DNA of 16,717 nucleotides from positions 1 to 16,717 of the forward strand of contig SLIY01000335.1 in assembly GCA_007135385.1 (NCBI GenBank). The letters run 5' to 3'. The DNA comes from Leptolyngbyaceae cyanobacterium CSSed165cm_216 (GTDB lineage Bacteria; Cyanobacteriota; Cyanobacteriia; Phormidesmidales; Phormidesmidaceae). Below, in pieces: positions 1 through 7,170 of this stretch (position 1 is the first letter of the stretch; every line of letters begins with the position of its first letter). The position numbers and the translations under genes were made by a program. Below the pieces are notes generated by a model that was not told the origin of the DNA, ran no database searches, and saw only the letters and a program-made list of their open reading frames with translations.

Positions 1-34
1 CGGAGATCTAAGCAACCTCGGAGATCTAAGGTTG
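1..34. repeat. Direct 12-mer repeat and hairpin after DUF3288 gene
   Basis: CGGAGATCTAAG occurs at 1-12 and again at 19-30, an 18-bp period. The second copy lies inside an inverted repeat: CAACCT at 13-18 pairs with AGGTTG at 29-34, around a core containing the palindrome AGATCT. On the minus strand it begins 2 nt past the DUF3288 stop codon, so it could form a 3' stem-loop on that mRNA. There is no T-tract, so a classical intrinsic terminator is not shown. The window edge cuts the region, and more copies may lie outside. Confidence 0.45.
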
Positions 35-36
35 GA

Positions 37-324
37 CTAACTCCAGTCTTCTCGGCCTCGGCCCAGGCCTCGGTAGACTTCCCCCTGTTGGTGGATAGCC
101 CGGGTTTTCTCGAATAATTCCGCCGCACTCAGCTGCCAGCGGTTTAGCGCCTTTTGCAGATCAGCCTGAATATCTCGAGCCCCTGGAAACCCGTCGTAGC
201 GGATCATCAACCGGGCCAGTTCCACCAGATTGTAGTCGGTGGCTTCCCCCGCCAACAGCTGATTGACCACGTGACGATCGCTTTTGTACTGGGGATGTTG
301 CTGATCTTGAGCGGTGTCTGTCAT
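37..324 (-). CDS. DUF3288 family protein
   Basis: A 95-residue soluble protein recognised by overall pattern as DUF3288, a small family of unknown function found in cyanobacteria. Visible family-like segments are HPQYKSDR near residues 10-17, LLAGEATDYNLVELARL at about 23-39, and YDGFPGARDIQADL at about 43-56, with a C-terminal EDWS. No signal peptide, membrane helix or catalytic motif can be seen, and the composition is charged and probably all-helical. The ATG at 322-324 lies 7 nt after the mnmA stop on the same strand. The two genes are therefore very likely co-transcribed with mnmA first. The tight spacing suggests shared expression but does not establish a shared function. Family assignment is from memory of the family consensus. 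Confidence 0.8.
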   Translation of the reverse strand: MTDTAQDQQHPQYKSDRHVVNQLLAGEATDYNLVELARLMIRYDGFPGARDIQADLQKALNRWQLSAAELFEKTRAIHQQGEVYRGLGRGREDWS

Positions 325-331
325 AGCTAGC

Positions 332-1453
332 CTAATCTACGGCCGATGTGGCCAAACGGTCTACCTGACCGGTTAGCGGCTCAGAAACAGTGGCGGCTTC
401 AATCAGCCCGCCGCCCAGGACTCGGTCATCGTCGTACCAAACAGCCGCCTGGCCTGGGGTTACCCCAAATTGCGGTTCGTCAAACACCAGCTTCACCCGT
501 TCAGCCCCCTGACCGGGTTCCATGGGCACCAGGGTTGCCCCTACCGCTGGACTGCGATAGCGAATTTGCACTGACACCTGGATCGGCTCCTGGGGAGGGG
601 CGATCGACACCCAGTTCACCCGTTGCACGGTGCAATCGGGCCAGTGGGCGTCGCTGCGATCGGCGACAATTACTTGGTTGCGACCCACGTCAAACCCCAC
701 CACGTAAAGAGGGTTAGGGGCGGCAATGCCTAGCCCTTTGCGTTGGCCGATAGTGTAGTGGTGAATGCCATTGTGCTGACCTAAAATCCGCCCGTCGGTA
801 TCGACAATGTCACCGGGTTTGGAGGCCAAATATTTATCCAAAAAGGTTTGCATCGAGCCGTGGTGTTCAATTAAGCAGAGATCTTGGCTGTCAGGTTTTT
901 CGGCGGTGTGCAAGTCAAACTCAGCGGCAATTCGTCGGGTTTCGGTTTTGGTTTGGTTCCCCAGGGGAAAGTGGCAGGCGGCCAGCAAATCCTGGGTCAG
1001 GTCATAGAGAAAGTAGGACTGGTCTTTGCTGGGATCAACAGCGCGACGTAGTTCGTAGCGACCCGTGTCCGGGTTTTGGGTAATCCTGGCATAGTGGCCG
1101 GTGGCGATGCGATCGCAGCCTAGCTCTTCCTTGGCATACTGCAACATGGGGCCAAACTTGACCGCTCGGTTGCACTGGGAACAGGGCAGTGGGGTAACAC
1201 CACGGCCATAGCCTTCTACCAGGTAATCTACAATTTCCCGCTGGAACACCTCTCGGCTGTCGACGATGTGGTGCGGAATGCCCAATTCATCGCACAGCTG
1301 AGCCGCGTCTACCATGCCTTCAGAACAGCACTGGCCTTTGCCCTGCATCAGCCATAGGGTGAGGCCCACAACATCGTACCCCTGACGATGTAGGCTGGCC
1401 GCTGCCACTGAACTATCTACGCCTCCTGAGAGACCGACGACTATTCTTTCCAT
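332..1453 (-). CDS. mnmA: tRNA-specific 2-thiouridylase MnmA
   Basis: MnmA installs sulfur at C2 of the wobble uridine U34 in tRNA-Lys, tRNA-Glu and tRNA-Gln. It adenylates the base with ATP and transfers a persulfide sulfur. The 373-residue length is usual. The N-terminal PP-loop SGGVDSS is at residues 9-15. The catalytic cysteine pair appears as C94 in PCSQCN (the neighbouring C91 is also present) and C193 in DSQDLC. The ATGHYARI segment at about 117-124 and HYTIGQRKGLG in the central domain also match the family. The ATG at 1451-1453 directly precedes the PP-loop strand, which fixes the start, although no strong Shine-Dalgarno is visible. A TACAAT box lies about 35 nt upstream. The gene probably leads a two-gene operon with the DUF3288 gene. 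It looks intact. Confidence 0.97.
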   Translation of the reverse strand: MERIVVGLSGGVDSSVAAASLHRQGYDVVGLTLWLMQGKGQCCSEGMVDAAQLCDELGIPHHIVDSREVFQREIVDYLVEGYGRGVTPLPCSQCNRAVKFGPMLQYAKEELGCDRIATGHYARITQNPDTGRYELRRAVDPSKDQSYFLYDLTQDLLAACHFPLGNQTKTETRRIAAEFDLHTAEKPDSQDLCLIEHHGSMQTFLDKYLASKPGDIVDTDGRILGQHNGIHHYTIGQRKGLGIAAPNPLYVVGFDVGRNQVIVADRSDAHWPDCTVQRVNWVSIAPPQEPIQVSVQIRYRSPAVGATLVPMEPGQGAERVKLVFDEPQFGVTPGQAAVWYDDDRVLGGGLIEAATVSEPLTGQVDRLATSAVD

Positions 1454-1488
1454 GGGAATTTTTGAAAACCAGCTTGATCCAGTGTTTT

Positions 1489-1494
1489 ATTGTA
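1489..1494 (-). promoter_or_regulatory. Candidate -10 box for mnmA
   Basis: Read on the minus strand the sequence is TACAAT, one mismatch from TATAAT, and it would place transcription start roughly 29 nt before the mnmA ATG. At 17-bp spacing the -35 position reads CCTCCC, so no -35 element is recognisable. This is a sequence-only guess. Confidence 0.35.
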
Positions 1495-1548
1495 GCGTAG
1501 GCCCATAAGGCGGGAGGTTATGCCCGTATTAGAATTCAGGAGTCGGTG

Positions 1549-1577
1549 TCTGACCCAGTGCTGCGCACCGGGTCAGA
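1549..1577. repeat. Strong palindromic stem-loop
   Basis: TCTGACCC at 1549-1556 is the exact reverse complement of GGGTCAGA at 1570-1577. After one A/C mismatch, a second stem follows, GTGC at 1558-1561 with GCAC at 1565-1568, around a TGC loop. This gives 12 base pairs in 29 nt, nearly symmetric on both strands. It could be a transcript end structure for the upstream membrane-protein gene, a dispersed palindromic repeat element, or a protein site. Confidence 0.55.
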
Positions 1578-1718
1578 GATCTCGGAAATGTCCAGTAGGA
1601 TTTGACTTCTTCTCTCAAGCTGTGACGGAGGAAGTGTCTTGAGAGACGACAGGAATGGCCTGGATTCTGGCTCCTGACCTATCCAGGATCTCCCGGCTTA
1701 ACTTTCACGGCCAGAAGA

Positions 1719-2192
1719 TTAGTGCAGTATGCTGTCAATATCCCGATTATGTAAATATCCCATCAACATTGGGCTGATCCCTGTCATTAACGTCACAAAC
1801 ACGACAATAATCAGTTGCCCAGGGCTAAGACTAGCCAGCAAATCCCTCAGAGCCAAGCTATCGCTGGCACTTTCCCCGATAAACCAGGCATTACAAGTCA
1901 ACGATGTCCACAAATCTACCAGCAGAGCTATCAGCCACACCAACCGCACCCCTAACAGGGGTAAGCTGGCTACCGTGAAGCGCTGACGGCGACTCCAGAT
2001 GGCCTGGGTAGAAAAGTTAAAGGCCACCACAATCAGCGTGCCGATTAGGGCTAGGCTAATGGCCACTAGGTTTAAGCGGTCTAAAATCAGCAGAATCCCT
2101 AACCCCGTCGTCACCAGGTCCCACAGGGCACTCAGTTGCAGCGCCCCCCACACGACAATTGTGCGCAGACTTATGGTCTGAGACGGTTGCAT
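1719..2192 (-). CDS. Four-helix membrane protein, function unknown
   Basis: I do not recognise this 157-residue protein. It has four hydrophobic stretches long enough to cross a membrane, at about residues 11-37, 41-60, 75-97 and 126-147. Charged segments lie between helices 2 and 3 (SRRQR, about 67-71) and at the C-terminus (HNRDIDS). By the positive-inside rule the helix 2-3 loop is probably cytoplasmic. The loop between helices 3 and 4 carries acidic residues and one Cys (C100). No catalytic motif or known-family signature is visible, and no cleavable signal peptide is evident. The ATG at 2190-2192 is the first Met before helix 1. The gene is transcribed away from argS, and a long stem-loop lies 57-91 nt before its start. 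Coding is supported by the consistent membrane topology, but the product is hypothetical. Confidence 0.72.
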   Translation of the reverse strand: MQPSQTISLRTIVVWGALQLSALWDLVTTGLGILLILDRLNLVAISLALIGTLIVVAFNFSTQAIWSRRQRFTVASLPLLGVRLVWLIALLVDLWTSLTCNAWFIGESASDSLALRDLLASLSPGQLIIVVFVTLMTGISPMLMGYLHNRDIDSILH

Positions 2193-2248
2193 AGACAGCC
2201 CCAGCGTAACGCTATGGTGGATAGCTCTACTCTAGTGGCTGGTGGGGG

Positions 2249-2283
2249 AAACGTGGGATAAACGATAAGTTTCTTCCACGTTT
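2249..2283. promoter_or_regulatory. Long stem-loop in divergent intergenic region
   Basis: AAACGTGG at 2249-2256 pairs exactly with CCACGTTT at 2276-2283. The pairing continues with a G-T wobble and an A-T pair, one mismatch, then AAAC (2260-2263) with GTTT (2269-2272) around a GATAA loop. The whole is a 35-nt near-perfect hairpin between the divergent membrane-protein gene and argS. It could be a dyad operator or a 5'-UTR structure of the minus-strand transcript. Confidence 0.5.
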
Positions 2284-2397
2284 GCACTTTAGGGGCCAAT
2301 GGGGGATTTGCTTTAGGATTGAAGGGGAGCGCTTATACCGTAACAGGCAAGGCGGCAAGGGTACTGGCGGTAAGTCAGGGTTGAGGTGTGGCAAGGC

Positions 2398-2403
2398 TAT
2401 GAT
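2398..2403 (+). promoter_or_regulatory. Candidate -10 box for argS
   Basis: TATGAT matches the consensus at five of six positions and lies 44 nt before the argS ATG. The only TTGA-like -35 match (TTGAGG, 2381-2386) is 11 bp away, too close, so the promoter is only tentative. Confidence 0.3.
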
Positions 2404-2447
2404 CGGCCGTTTGGGGATAGAGCAATAGAGGGTTAGGAACGTACAGG

Positions 2448-4205
2448 ATGAAGTCTACACTTGCACAGCTAACAGCGCAGTTTGATCAGGCGATAGTGGC
2501 CGCCTTTGGCCCAGACTGGGTGGGCACCGATCCCATGCTGGTGCCCACTAACAATCCTAAGTTTGGGGACTACCAGGCTAATGTGGCCATGTCCCTGGCT
2601 AAGCCTTTAAAGAACAACCCACGGGCGATCGCCAGCCAAATTGTCGACCAGCTTGACCTCAGCGATCTCTGTGAACCGCCGGAAATTGCTGGCCCAGGCT
2701 TTATCAATCTGCGGCTCAAGACCGACTACTTAGAGCAACAGCTCCAGCAGATGCAAGCTGACCCCCGGTTGGGGGTCGCCCCTGTCGTCCAACCACAGCG
2801 GGTGATTGTCGATTTTTCCAGTCCCAACATTGCCAAAGAAATGCACGTGGGCCACCTGCGCTCCACCATCATCGGCGATTCCATCGCCCGGGTGCATGAG
2901 TTTATGGGCCACGACGTGTTGCGGCTGAACCATGTGGGGGACTGGGGCACCCAATTTGGCATGTTAATCACCCACCTGAAGGAGGCTTGCCCAGATGCTT
3001 TAGAGGCCGATTCCAGCGTCGACATCGGCGACCTAGTCGCCTTCTACAAGCAAGCCAAGCAGCGGTTTGACAGTGACGACGACTTCAAAACCCGTTCTCG
3101 GGAAGCGGTGGTGGCTTTGCAGGCGGGCGACGACACCGCTACCCAAGCCTGGAAGGTGCTCTGTGCCCAGTCTCGCCAAGAATTCCAAAAAATCTACGAT
3201 CGCCTCGGTATCACCATCCAAGAGCGGGGCGAATCTTTCTACAACCCCCTGCTGGCCGATGTGGTTAAGGATCTAGACACCCAAGGACTGTTGGTGGAAG
3301 ACCAGGGAGCCAAGGTGGTGTTTGTCGACGGGTTCACCAACAAAGCTGGCGACCCTTTGCCCTTGATCATCCAAAAATCTGATGGCGGTTACAACTACGC
3401 CACCACCGACCTGGCAGCCATTCGCTATCGCACCCAGCAGGATGGTGCCCAGCGGGTGCTGTACGTGGTCGATGCCGGGCAAAGCAACCACTTTGCCCTG
3501 GTGTTTCAGGTGGCGGACAAAGCAGGCTGGATTCCTGACGGTGTCGAACTTACCCATGTCCCCTTTGGGGTGGTACAGGGGGAAGATGGCAAAAAATTTA
3601 AAACCCGTTCTGGGGAGACCGTGCGGTTGAAAGACCTACTAGATGAGGCCGTTAGCCGAGCTCGAACTGACCTAGAACGGCGGATCGAGGCCGAGGGGCG
3701 GCAAGAGTCGGAGAGCTTCATTCAAACGGTGGCCGAAATCGTCGGGATCGGTGCGGTTAAGTATGCCGACTTGAGCCAGAACCGCACCAGCAACTATATC
3801 TTTAGCTTTGATAAGATGCTGGCCCTGCAGGGCAACACCGCCCCCTACATGCTCTACGCCTATGTGCGAGTGCAGGGCATTAGTCGTAAGGGAAATATCG
3901 ACTTTGATCATCTCCCTGTCGAGGCTAGGATTCACCTGGAAGAGGCCAGCGAGTTTGCCCTGGCCCGCCACCTGTTGCAGTTGGATGAAGTGCTAGACGA
4001 GGTGGCCCAAGACCTCTACCCCAACCGTCTCTGCCAGTACCTGTTTGAGCTCAGCCAGAAGTTTAACCAGTTCTACGATCGCTGTTCTGTGCTTCAGGCC
4101 CCAGAACCCCAGCGCACGTCCCGCCTGTTACTCTGCGACCTGACGGCCAAAACCCTGAGGCTGGGCCTGTCGCTCCTGGGAATTTCGGTGCTAGAACGCA
4201 TGTAA
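2448..4205 (+). CDS. argS: Arginyl-tRNA synthetase
   Basis: Class I synthetase that charges tRNA-Arg with arginine using ATP, in the cytoplasm. The 585-residue length is typical. The N-terminal ArgRS-specific domain covers about residues 1-90, with NNPKFGDYQANVAMSLAK at about 35-52. The HIGH signature appears as HVGH at 133-136 inside NIAKEMHVGHLRSTIIGDS. The region NHVGDWGTQFG at 161-171 is also typical. The KMSKS region has the degenerate form usual in ArgRS, seen as GKKFKTRSGETVRL. The DALR-type helical anticodon-binding domain occupies roughly the last 125 residues, including YAYVRVQGISRK. The ATG at 2448 is preceded by a weak TAGGAA Shine-Dalgarno-like stretch. The gene stands alone, divergent from the membrane-protein gene, and appears intact. 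Confidence 0.97.
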   Translation: MKSTLAQLTAQFDQAIVAAFGPDWVGTDPMLVPTNNPKFGDYQANVAMSLAKPLKNNPRAIASQIVDQLDLSDLCEPPEIAGPGFINLRLKTDYLEQQLQQMQADPRLGVAPVVQPQRVIVDFSSPNIAKEMHVGHLRSTIIGDSIARVHEFMGHDVLRLNHVGDWGTQFGMLITHLKEACPDALEADSSVDIGDLVAFYKQAKQRFDSDDDFKTRSREAVVALQAGDDTATQAWKVLCAQSRQEFQKIYDRLGITIQERGESFYNPLLADVVKDLDTQGLLVEDQGAKVVFVDGFTNKAGDPLPLIIQKSDGGYNYATTDLAAIRYRTQQDGAQRVLYVVDAGQSNHFALVFQVADKAGWIPDGVELTHVPFGVVQGEDGKKFKTRSGETVRLKDLLDEAVSRARTDLERRIEAEGRQESESFIQTVAEIVGIGAVKYADLSQNRTSNYIFSFDKMLALQGNTAPYMLYAYVRVQGISRKGNIDFDHLPVEARIHLEEASEFALARHLLQLDEVLDEVAQDLYPNRLCQYLFELSQKFNQFYDRCSVLQAPEPQRTSRLLLCDLTAKTLRLGLSLLGISVLERM

Positions 4206-4246
4206 CTGCAGCGATCGCTATAGCCAAAGGCAGAAGAGCTTTACTC

Positions 4247-4277
4247 AAGCCACATACTGTTGAAGAAATTGTGGCTT
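4247..4277. terminator. Weak stem-loop after argS
   Basis: AAGCCAC at 4247-4253 pairs with GTGGCTT at 4271-4277 across a 17-nt loop, starting about 40 nt after the argS stop. There is no T-tract beyond TTT, so a role as the argS terminator is possible but not shown. Confidence 0.25.
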
Positions 4278-4376
4278 TGCAAGGGATTCTCGGTACAGAT
4301 GTCAGGGTCTAGGGAACTCTAAAGATAGGGGTTTTTGCGGTTTCAGAACTGAGCCCGGAGCGATTGTAGAGGGGTA

Positions 4377-7106
4377 ATGTTGCAGTCTATTCAAGCGTTA
4401 GCATTGGGGTCGCCAATGGCGGCTACACTGGGGTTGGTCATAGCCTTGGGTAGCGTTGCATTTTTGCCGATGGTGTGGCTCAGACTGAGGGGAAATCAGC
4501 GCCTCATGGCGCAGCGCCTGCAGGCTGCCGCCCTGGTTCAGAGTGAGCAACAGTTCCTCACCCTGATTCGAGATTTGGGGGTGGGGGTGCTGCTACTCAA
4601 CTCGCGGGCTGAAGTTTTGGTCAGCAACCAGGCGGCTCGACGATTTTTCCATTTGCCGAATACATCGGTAGCCACTGAGCCCATAGAGTTTGGCCCCCAA
4701 CTGGGTCACTTTCAGCGGCAGGACGGTACCCCTTGCCCGCCGGAGGAGTTGCCCGTACAACGGGCGATCGCCCAAAAAGCGCCCCTCGATGATGCTGTGA
4801 TTGGCCTTGTGGATCACGCTACAGAGGCCGTGCGCTGGCTGTTGGTCAATGTCGATCTCCAGTTGGATCAAGCTGGTGAAGTGGAGCGGGTTGTGGGTAC
4901 CTTTAGCGACATCACCATTCAAAAGCAGGCGGAAGCGGCGGTGCAGGCGGTCGCCAACCGGGAAACCGCGATTAGTCGCATTGTGCAGCGGATGCGCCAA
5001 ACCCTGGATTTGGAGACGATTTTTGCGGCTACGACCCAAGAGTTGCAGCAGGCTGTCAGGTGCGATCGCGTTTGGATCTATCGTTTCAACCCCGACTGGA
5101 GTGGGGTGGTGGCGGCCGAAGCCCTGGCCGATCCGACCGCTCCTTCTACCTTGGCTATGGTAGATGTCAATGGGGTGAATGCGGCAATACCAGAGAACCA
5201 ACGGCTGATCGATCGCTCCGACTGCGGTGCCCGTAAGATGCAACAGGGTGGCTTCGATGATAGCTATCTAGTGCTCCAAGACACCTACCTACAAGAAACC
5301 CAGGCCGAAACCTATCGCCGCGATCGCACCTACCACTGCGTCACAGATATCTACAGTGAAGGGTTTGACCATTGCTATTTGCAGTTTTTGGAACAGTGGC
5401 AGGTGCGAGCCTACGTGATTGTGCCGATTTTTTCCGGCAGCCAGTTGTGGGGCCTATTGGGCATCTATAACCATCACCATCCCCGCCCCTGGACCCGTCA
5501 CGAGGTGAAACTGGTTCTCCAGGTAGGCGTACATTTAGGCACGGCTGTCCAGCAGGCTAATTTACTGAGCCAAACCCAGCAGCAGGCCCAGGCCCTAGAA
5601 CTGGCTAAACAGGCTGCCGATGCGGCCAACCAAGCCAAGGGAGACTTTCTGGCCAGCATGAGCCATGAATTGCGCACTCCCCTTAACGCCATTTTGGGAT
5701 TCACCCAGATTCTGCACAGGGATCCGGCCTTGGCTGATAACCATCGGGAACTGGTAGGCATCGTCAATCGCAGTGGTAACCATTTGTTGGGGCTGATTAA
5801 CAATGTCCTGTCTTTAGCCAAAATTGAGGCTAATAAAATCACCCTGGATGAAGGATGCTTCGATTTATCCCAGCTATTGCAGTCTGTCGACGATTTATTG
5901 CGGCTGAAAGCCGAGTCTCGGGGCCTGCAGCTGCAGTTGGTAGGAGCCGCAGATTTGCCCCCAACCCTGTGGGCCGACCACGGCAAGTTACGGCAAATTT
6001 TAATTAACTTAATCGGCAACGCTATTAAATTTACGCCCCAGGGTTCAATCACCGTGCGATGGGCCTTGGCGAACGATCACCCAGAGCGGCCCTTGCTATC
6101 CACCGATGGCGGTGGCGATCGCCCCCCTAAGACCCACCGACTAACCCTGACCGTCGAAGATACCGGCGTTGGTATCGCCCCTGAAGAAATTCCCCACCTG
6201 TTCCAACCGTTTGAACAGACCCAATCGGGGCGTCGTGTCGCCGAAGGCAGTGGCTTAGGACTATCCCTCAGTCACACCTTCGCCCAGCTCATGGGAGGGG
6301 ATATAGCTGTGACCAGCATCCCCGAGCAGGGGTCCACGTTTACCCTAACCTTACCGGTTGGGCTAACGACCGCTGCCCCCCCGGTCAGGGAAGCGGAGAT
6401 CAAAACCTACCGACTTCCAGCCCACCTGACCTATCGCATTTTGGTAGCTGACGATGTAGCCGAAAGTCGCCTGCTGCTGCGCTATTGGTTAGAGGAAGCC
6501 GGGTTTGAGGTGCGTGAAGCCCACTCTGGCTTAGCCGCCATTGACGTGTGGCAAGCTTGGGCTCCCCAGTTGATTTGCCTGGATATGCACATGCCAGAAC
6601 TGGATGGCTACGCCGTCGCCCGCCATATTCGCCAATCAACTCCAGAGAATGATCCGGTTATTTTAGCAGTCACGGCGAGTGTATTTGAAGAACAGCAGAG
6701 TGATTGCTTGGCCGCTGGCTGTGACGCTGTCCTGCCTAAACCCCTAACCCGAGAGCTGCTGCTGGAGTGCATTGGTAATCACCTGGGGTTGGCCGATGCT
6801 GTGGCTGCCTGGCCAGAACTGTCATCGTCTCCTGGGGCATCCCCTGGGGCGTTATCCCCTGGAGACGTGGGGGAGGCTCCGCCTTGGCTCACCCCAGCGG
6901 ATGTGGCAACATTGGACTCAGCTTGGCTGGCTCAGGTACACCGGGCGGCCCAAACCGTTGACGATCGGCAGATTCGTCAATTGATACGCCAACTACCGCC
7001 AGTCGATCAACCCTTGGGTCAGCGGCTCACCCAATTACTCGATGAGTTTCGCTTTGACATCATCATTGAGTTAACAACCCCATCCCTGGTTCAGCCTACC
7101 CCTTAG
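4377..7106 (+). CDS. Hybrid histidine kinase: TM-PAS-GAF-HisKA-HATPase-REC
   Basis: A 909-residue two-component sensor kinase with an attached receiver. In order: one membrane helix at about 14-36; a PAS-like domain at about 56-184, ending in the typical GTFSDIT; a cyanobacterial-type GAF domain at about 205-395; HisKA with the H-box MSHELRTPLN, phosphoacceptor H430; an ATPase with N-box N544/N548, G1 box DTGVGI (D595) and G2 box GSGLGL (624-629); and a REC domain at about 686-805 with D692/D693, phosphoacceptor D736 and K788. A linker with repeated SPGA/SPGD units leads to a helical tail (about 840-909) like that of other cyanobacterial hybrid kinases. All kinase residues are present, so it should be active. 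The GAF has YLQET, DIYSEGF and C333, resembling cyanobacteriochromes. No HPt domain is seen. GAGGGG precedes the ATG by a few bases. The cyclase gene follows 64 nt later. The signal sensed is unknown. Confidence 0.93.
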   Translation: MLQSIQALALGSPMAATLGLVIALGSVAFLPMVWLRLRGNQRLMAQRLQAAALVQSEQQFLTLIRDLGVGVLLLNSRAEVLVSNQAARRFFHLPNTSVATEPIEFGPQLGHFQRQDGTPCPPEELPVQRAIAQKAPLDDAVIGLVDHATEAVRWLLVNVDLQLDQAGEVERVVGTFSDITIQKQAEAAVQAVANRETAISRIVQRMRQTLDLETIFAATTQELQQAVRCDRVWIYRFNPDWSGVVAAEALADPTAPSTLAMVDVNGVNAAIPENQRLIDRSDCGARKMQQGGFDDSYLVLQDTYLQETQAETYRRDRTYHCVTDIYSEGFDHCYLQFLEQWQVRAYVIVPIFSGSQLWGLLGIYNHHHPRPWTRHEVKLVLQVGVHLGTAVQQANLLSQTQQQAQALELAKQAADAANQAKGDFLASMSHELRTPLNAILGFTQILHRDPALADNHRELVGIVNRSGNHLLGLINNVLSLAKIEANKITLDEGCFDLSQLLQSVDDLLRLKAESRGLQLQLVGAADLPPTLWADHGKLRQILINLIGNAIKFTPQGSITVRWALANDHPERPLLSTDGGGDRPPKTHRLTLTVEDTGVGIAPEEIPHLFQPFEQTQSGRRVAEGSGLGLSLSHTFAQLMGGDIAVTSIPEQGSTFTLTLPVGLTTAAPPVREAEIKTYRLPAHLTYRILVADDVAESRLLLRYWLEEAGFEVREAHSGLAAIDVWQAWAPQLICLDMHMPELDGYAVARHIRQSTPENDPVILAVTASVFEEQQSDCLAAGCDAVLPKPLTRELLLECIGNHLGLADAVAAWPELSSSPGASPGALSPGDVGEAPPWLTPADVATLDSAWLAQVHRAAQTVDDRQIRQLIRQLPPVDQPLGQRLTQLLDEFRFDIIIELTTPSLVQPTP

Positions 7107-7170
7107 TCTTATATTCCTCAGCCTTTTTGCGAATAGTCCCTGTGCCATATCCACCCTAGCGCTAACGCCC

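Larger units (their letters stand above)
1454..1718. other. Non-coding gap with three inverted repeats
   Basis: This 265-bp stretch lies between the 3' end of the membrane-protein gene and the 5' end of mnmA. I see no credible coding sequence. It holds the mnmA -10 candidate and three separate inverted repeats: 1549-1577 (strongest), 1611-1646 (TCTCTCAAG with CTTGAGAGA, 9 bp perfect, 18-nt loop) and 1659-1687 (CCTGGAT with ATCCAGG, 7 bp, 15-nt loop). None is followed by a T-tract on the minus strand. Confidence 0.6.

Noticed and set aside
346..717. 123-codon plus-strand open frame opposite mnmA
   Set aside because: Antisense to the mnmA C-terminal region, Arg/Pro-rich, no family resemblance.
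4277..4299. TTGCAA and TACAGA as a promoter for the hybrid kinase
   Set aside because: Only 11 bp separate the two boxes, too short for a sigma-70 promoter; TTGTGG upstream gives 19 bp, and both boxes are poor.
4593..5243. 216-codon minus-strand open frame opposite the hybrid kinase
   Set aside because: It overlaps well-supported PAS/GAF coding sequence on the other strand, and its translation shows no domain or motif.
5223..5245. C283 (in SDCGA) as the second Cys of a DXCF-type cyanobacteriochrome
   Set aside because: The DXCF motif should lie roughly 28 residues before the canonical Cys and read Asp-x-Cys-Phe; this one is 50 residues away and reads DCGA.
5498..6052. 184-codon minus-strand open frame opposite the HisKA/HATPase region
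   Set aside because: It lies antisense to the H-box and N-box region; a Trp/Ser/Cys-rich translation is typical of a shadow frame.
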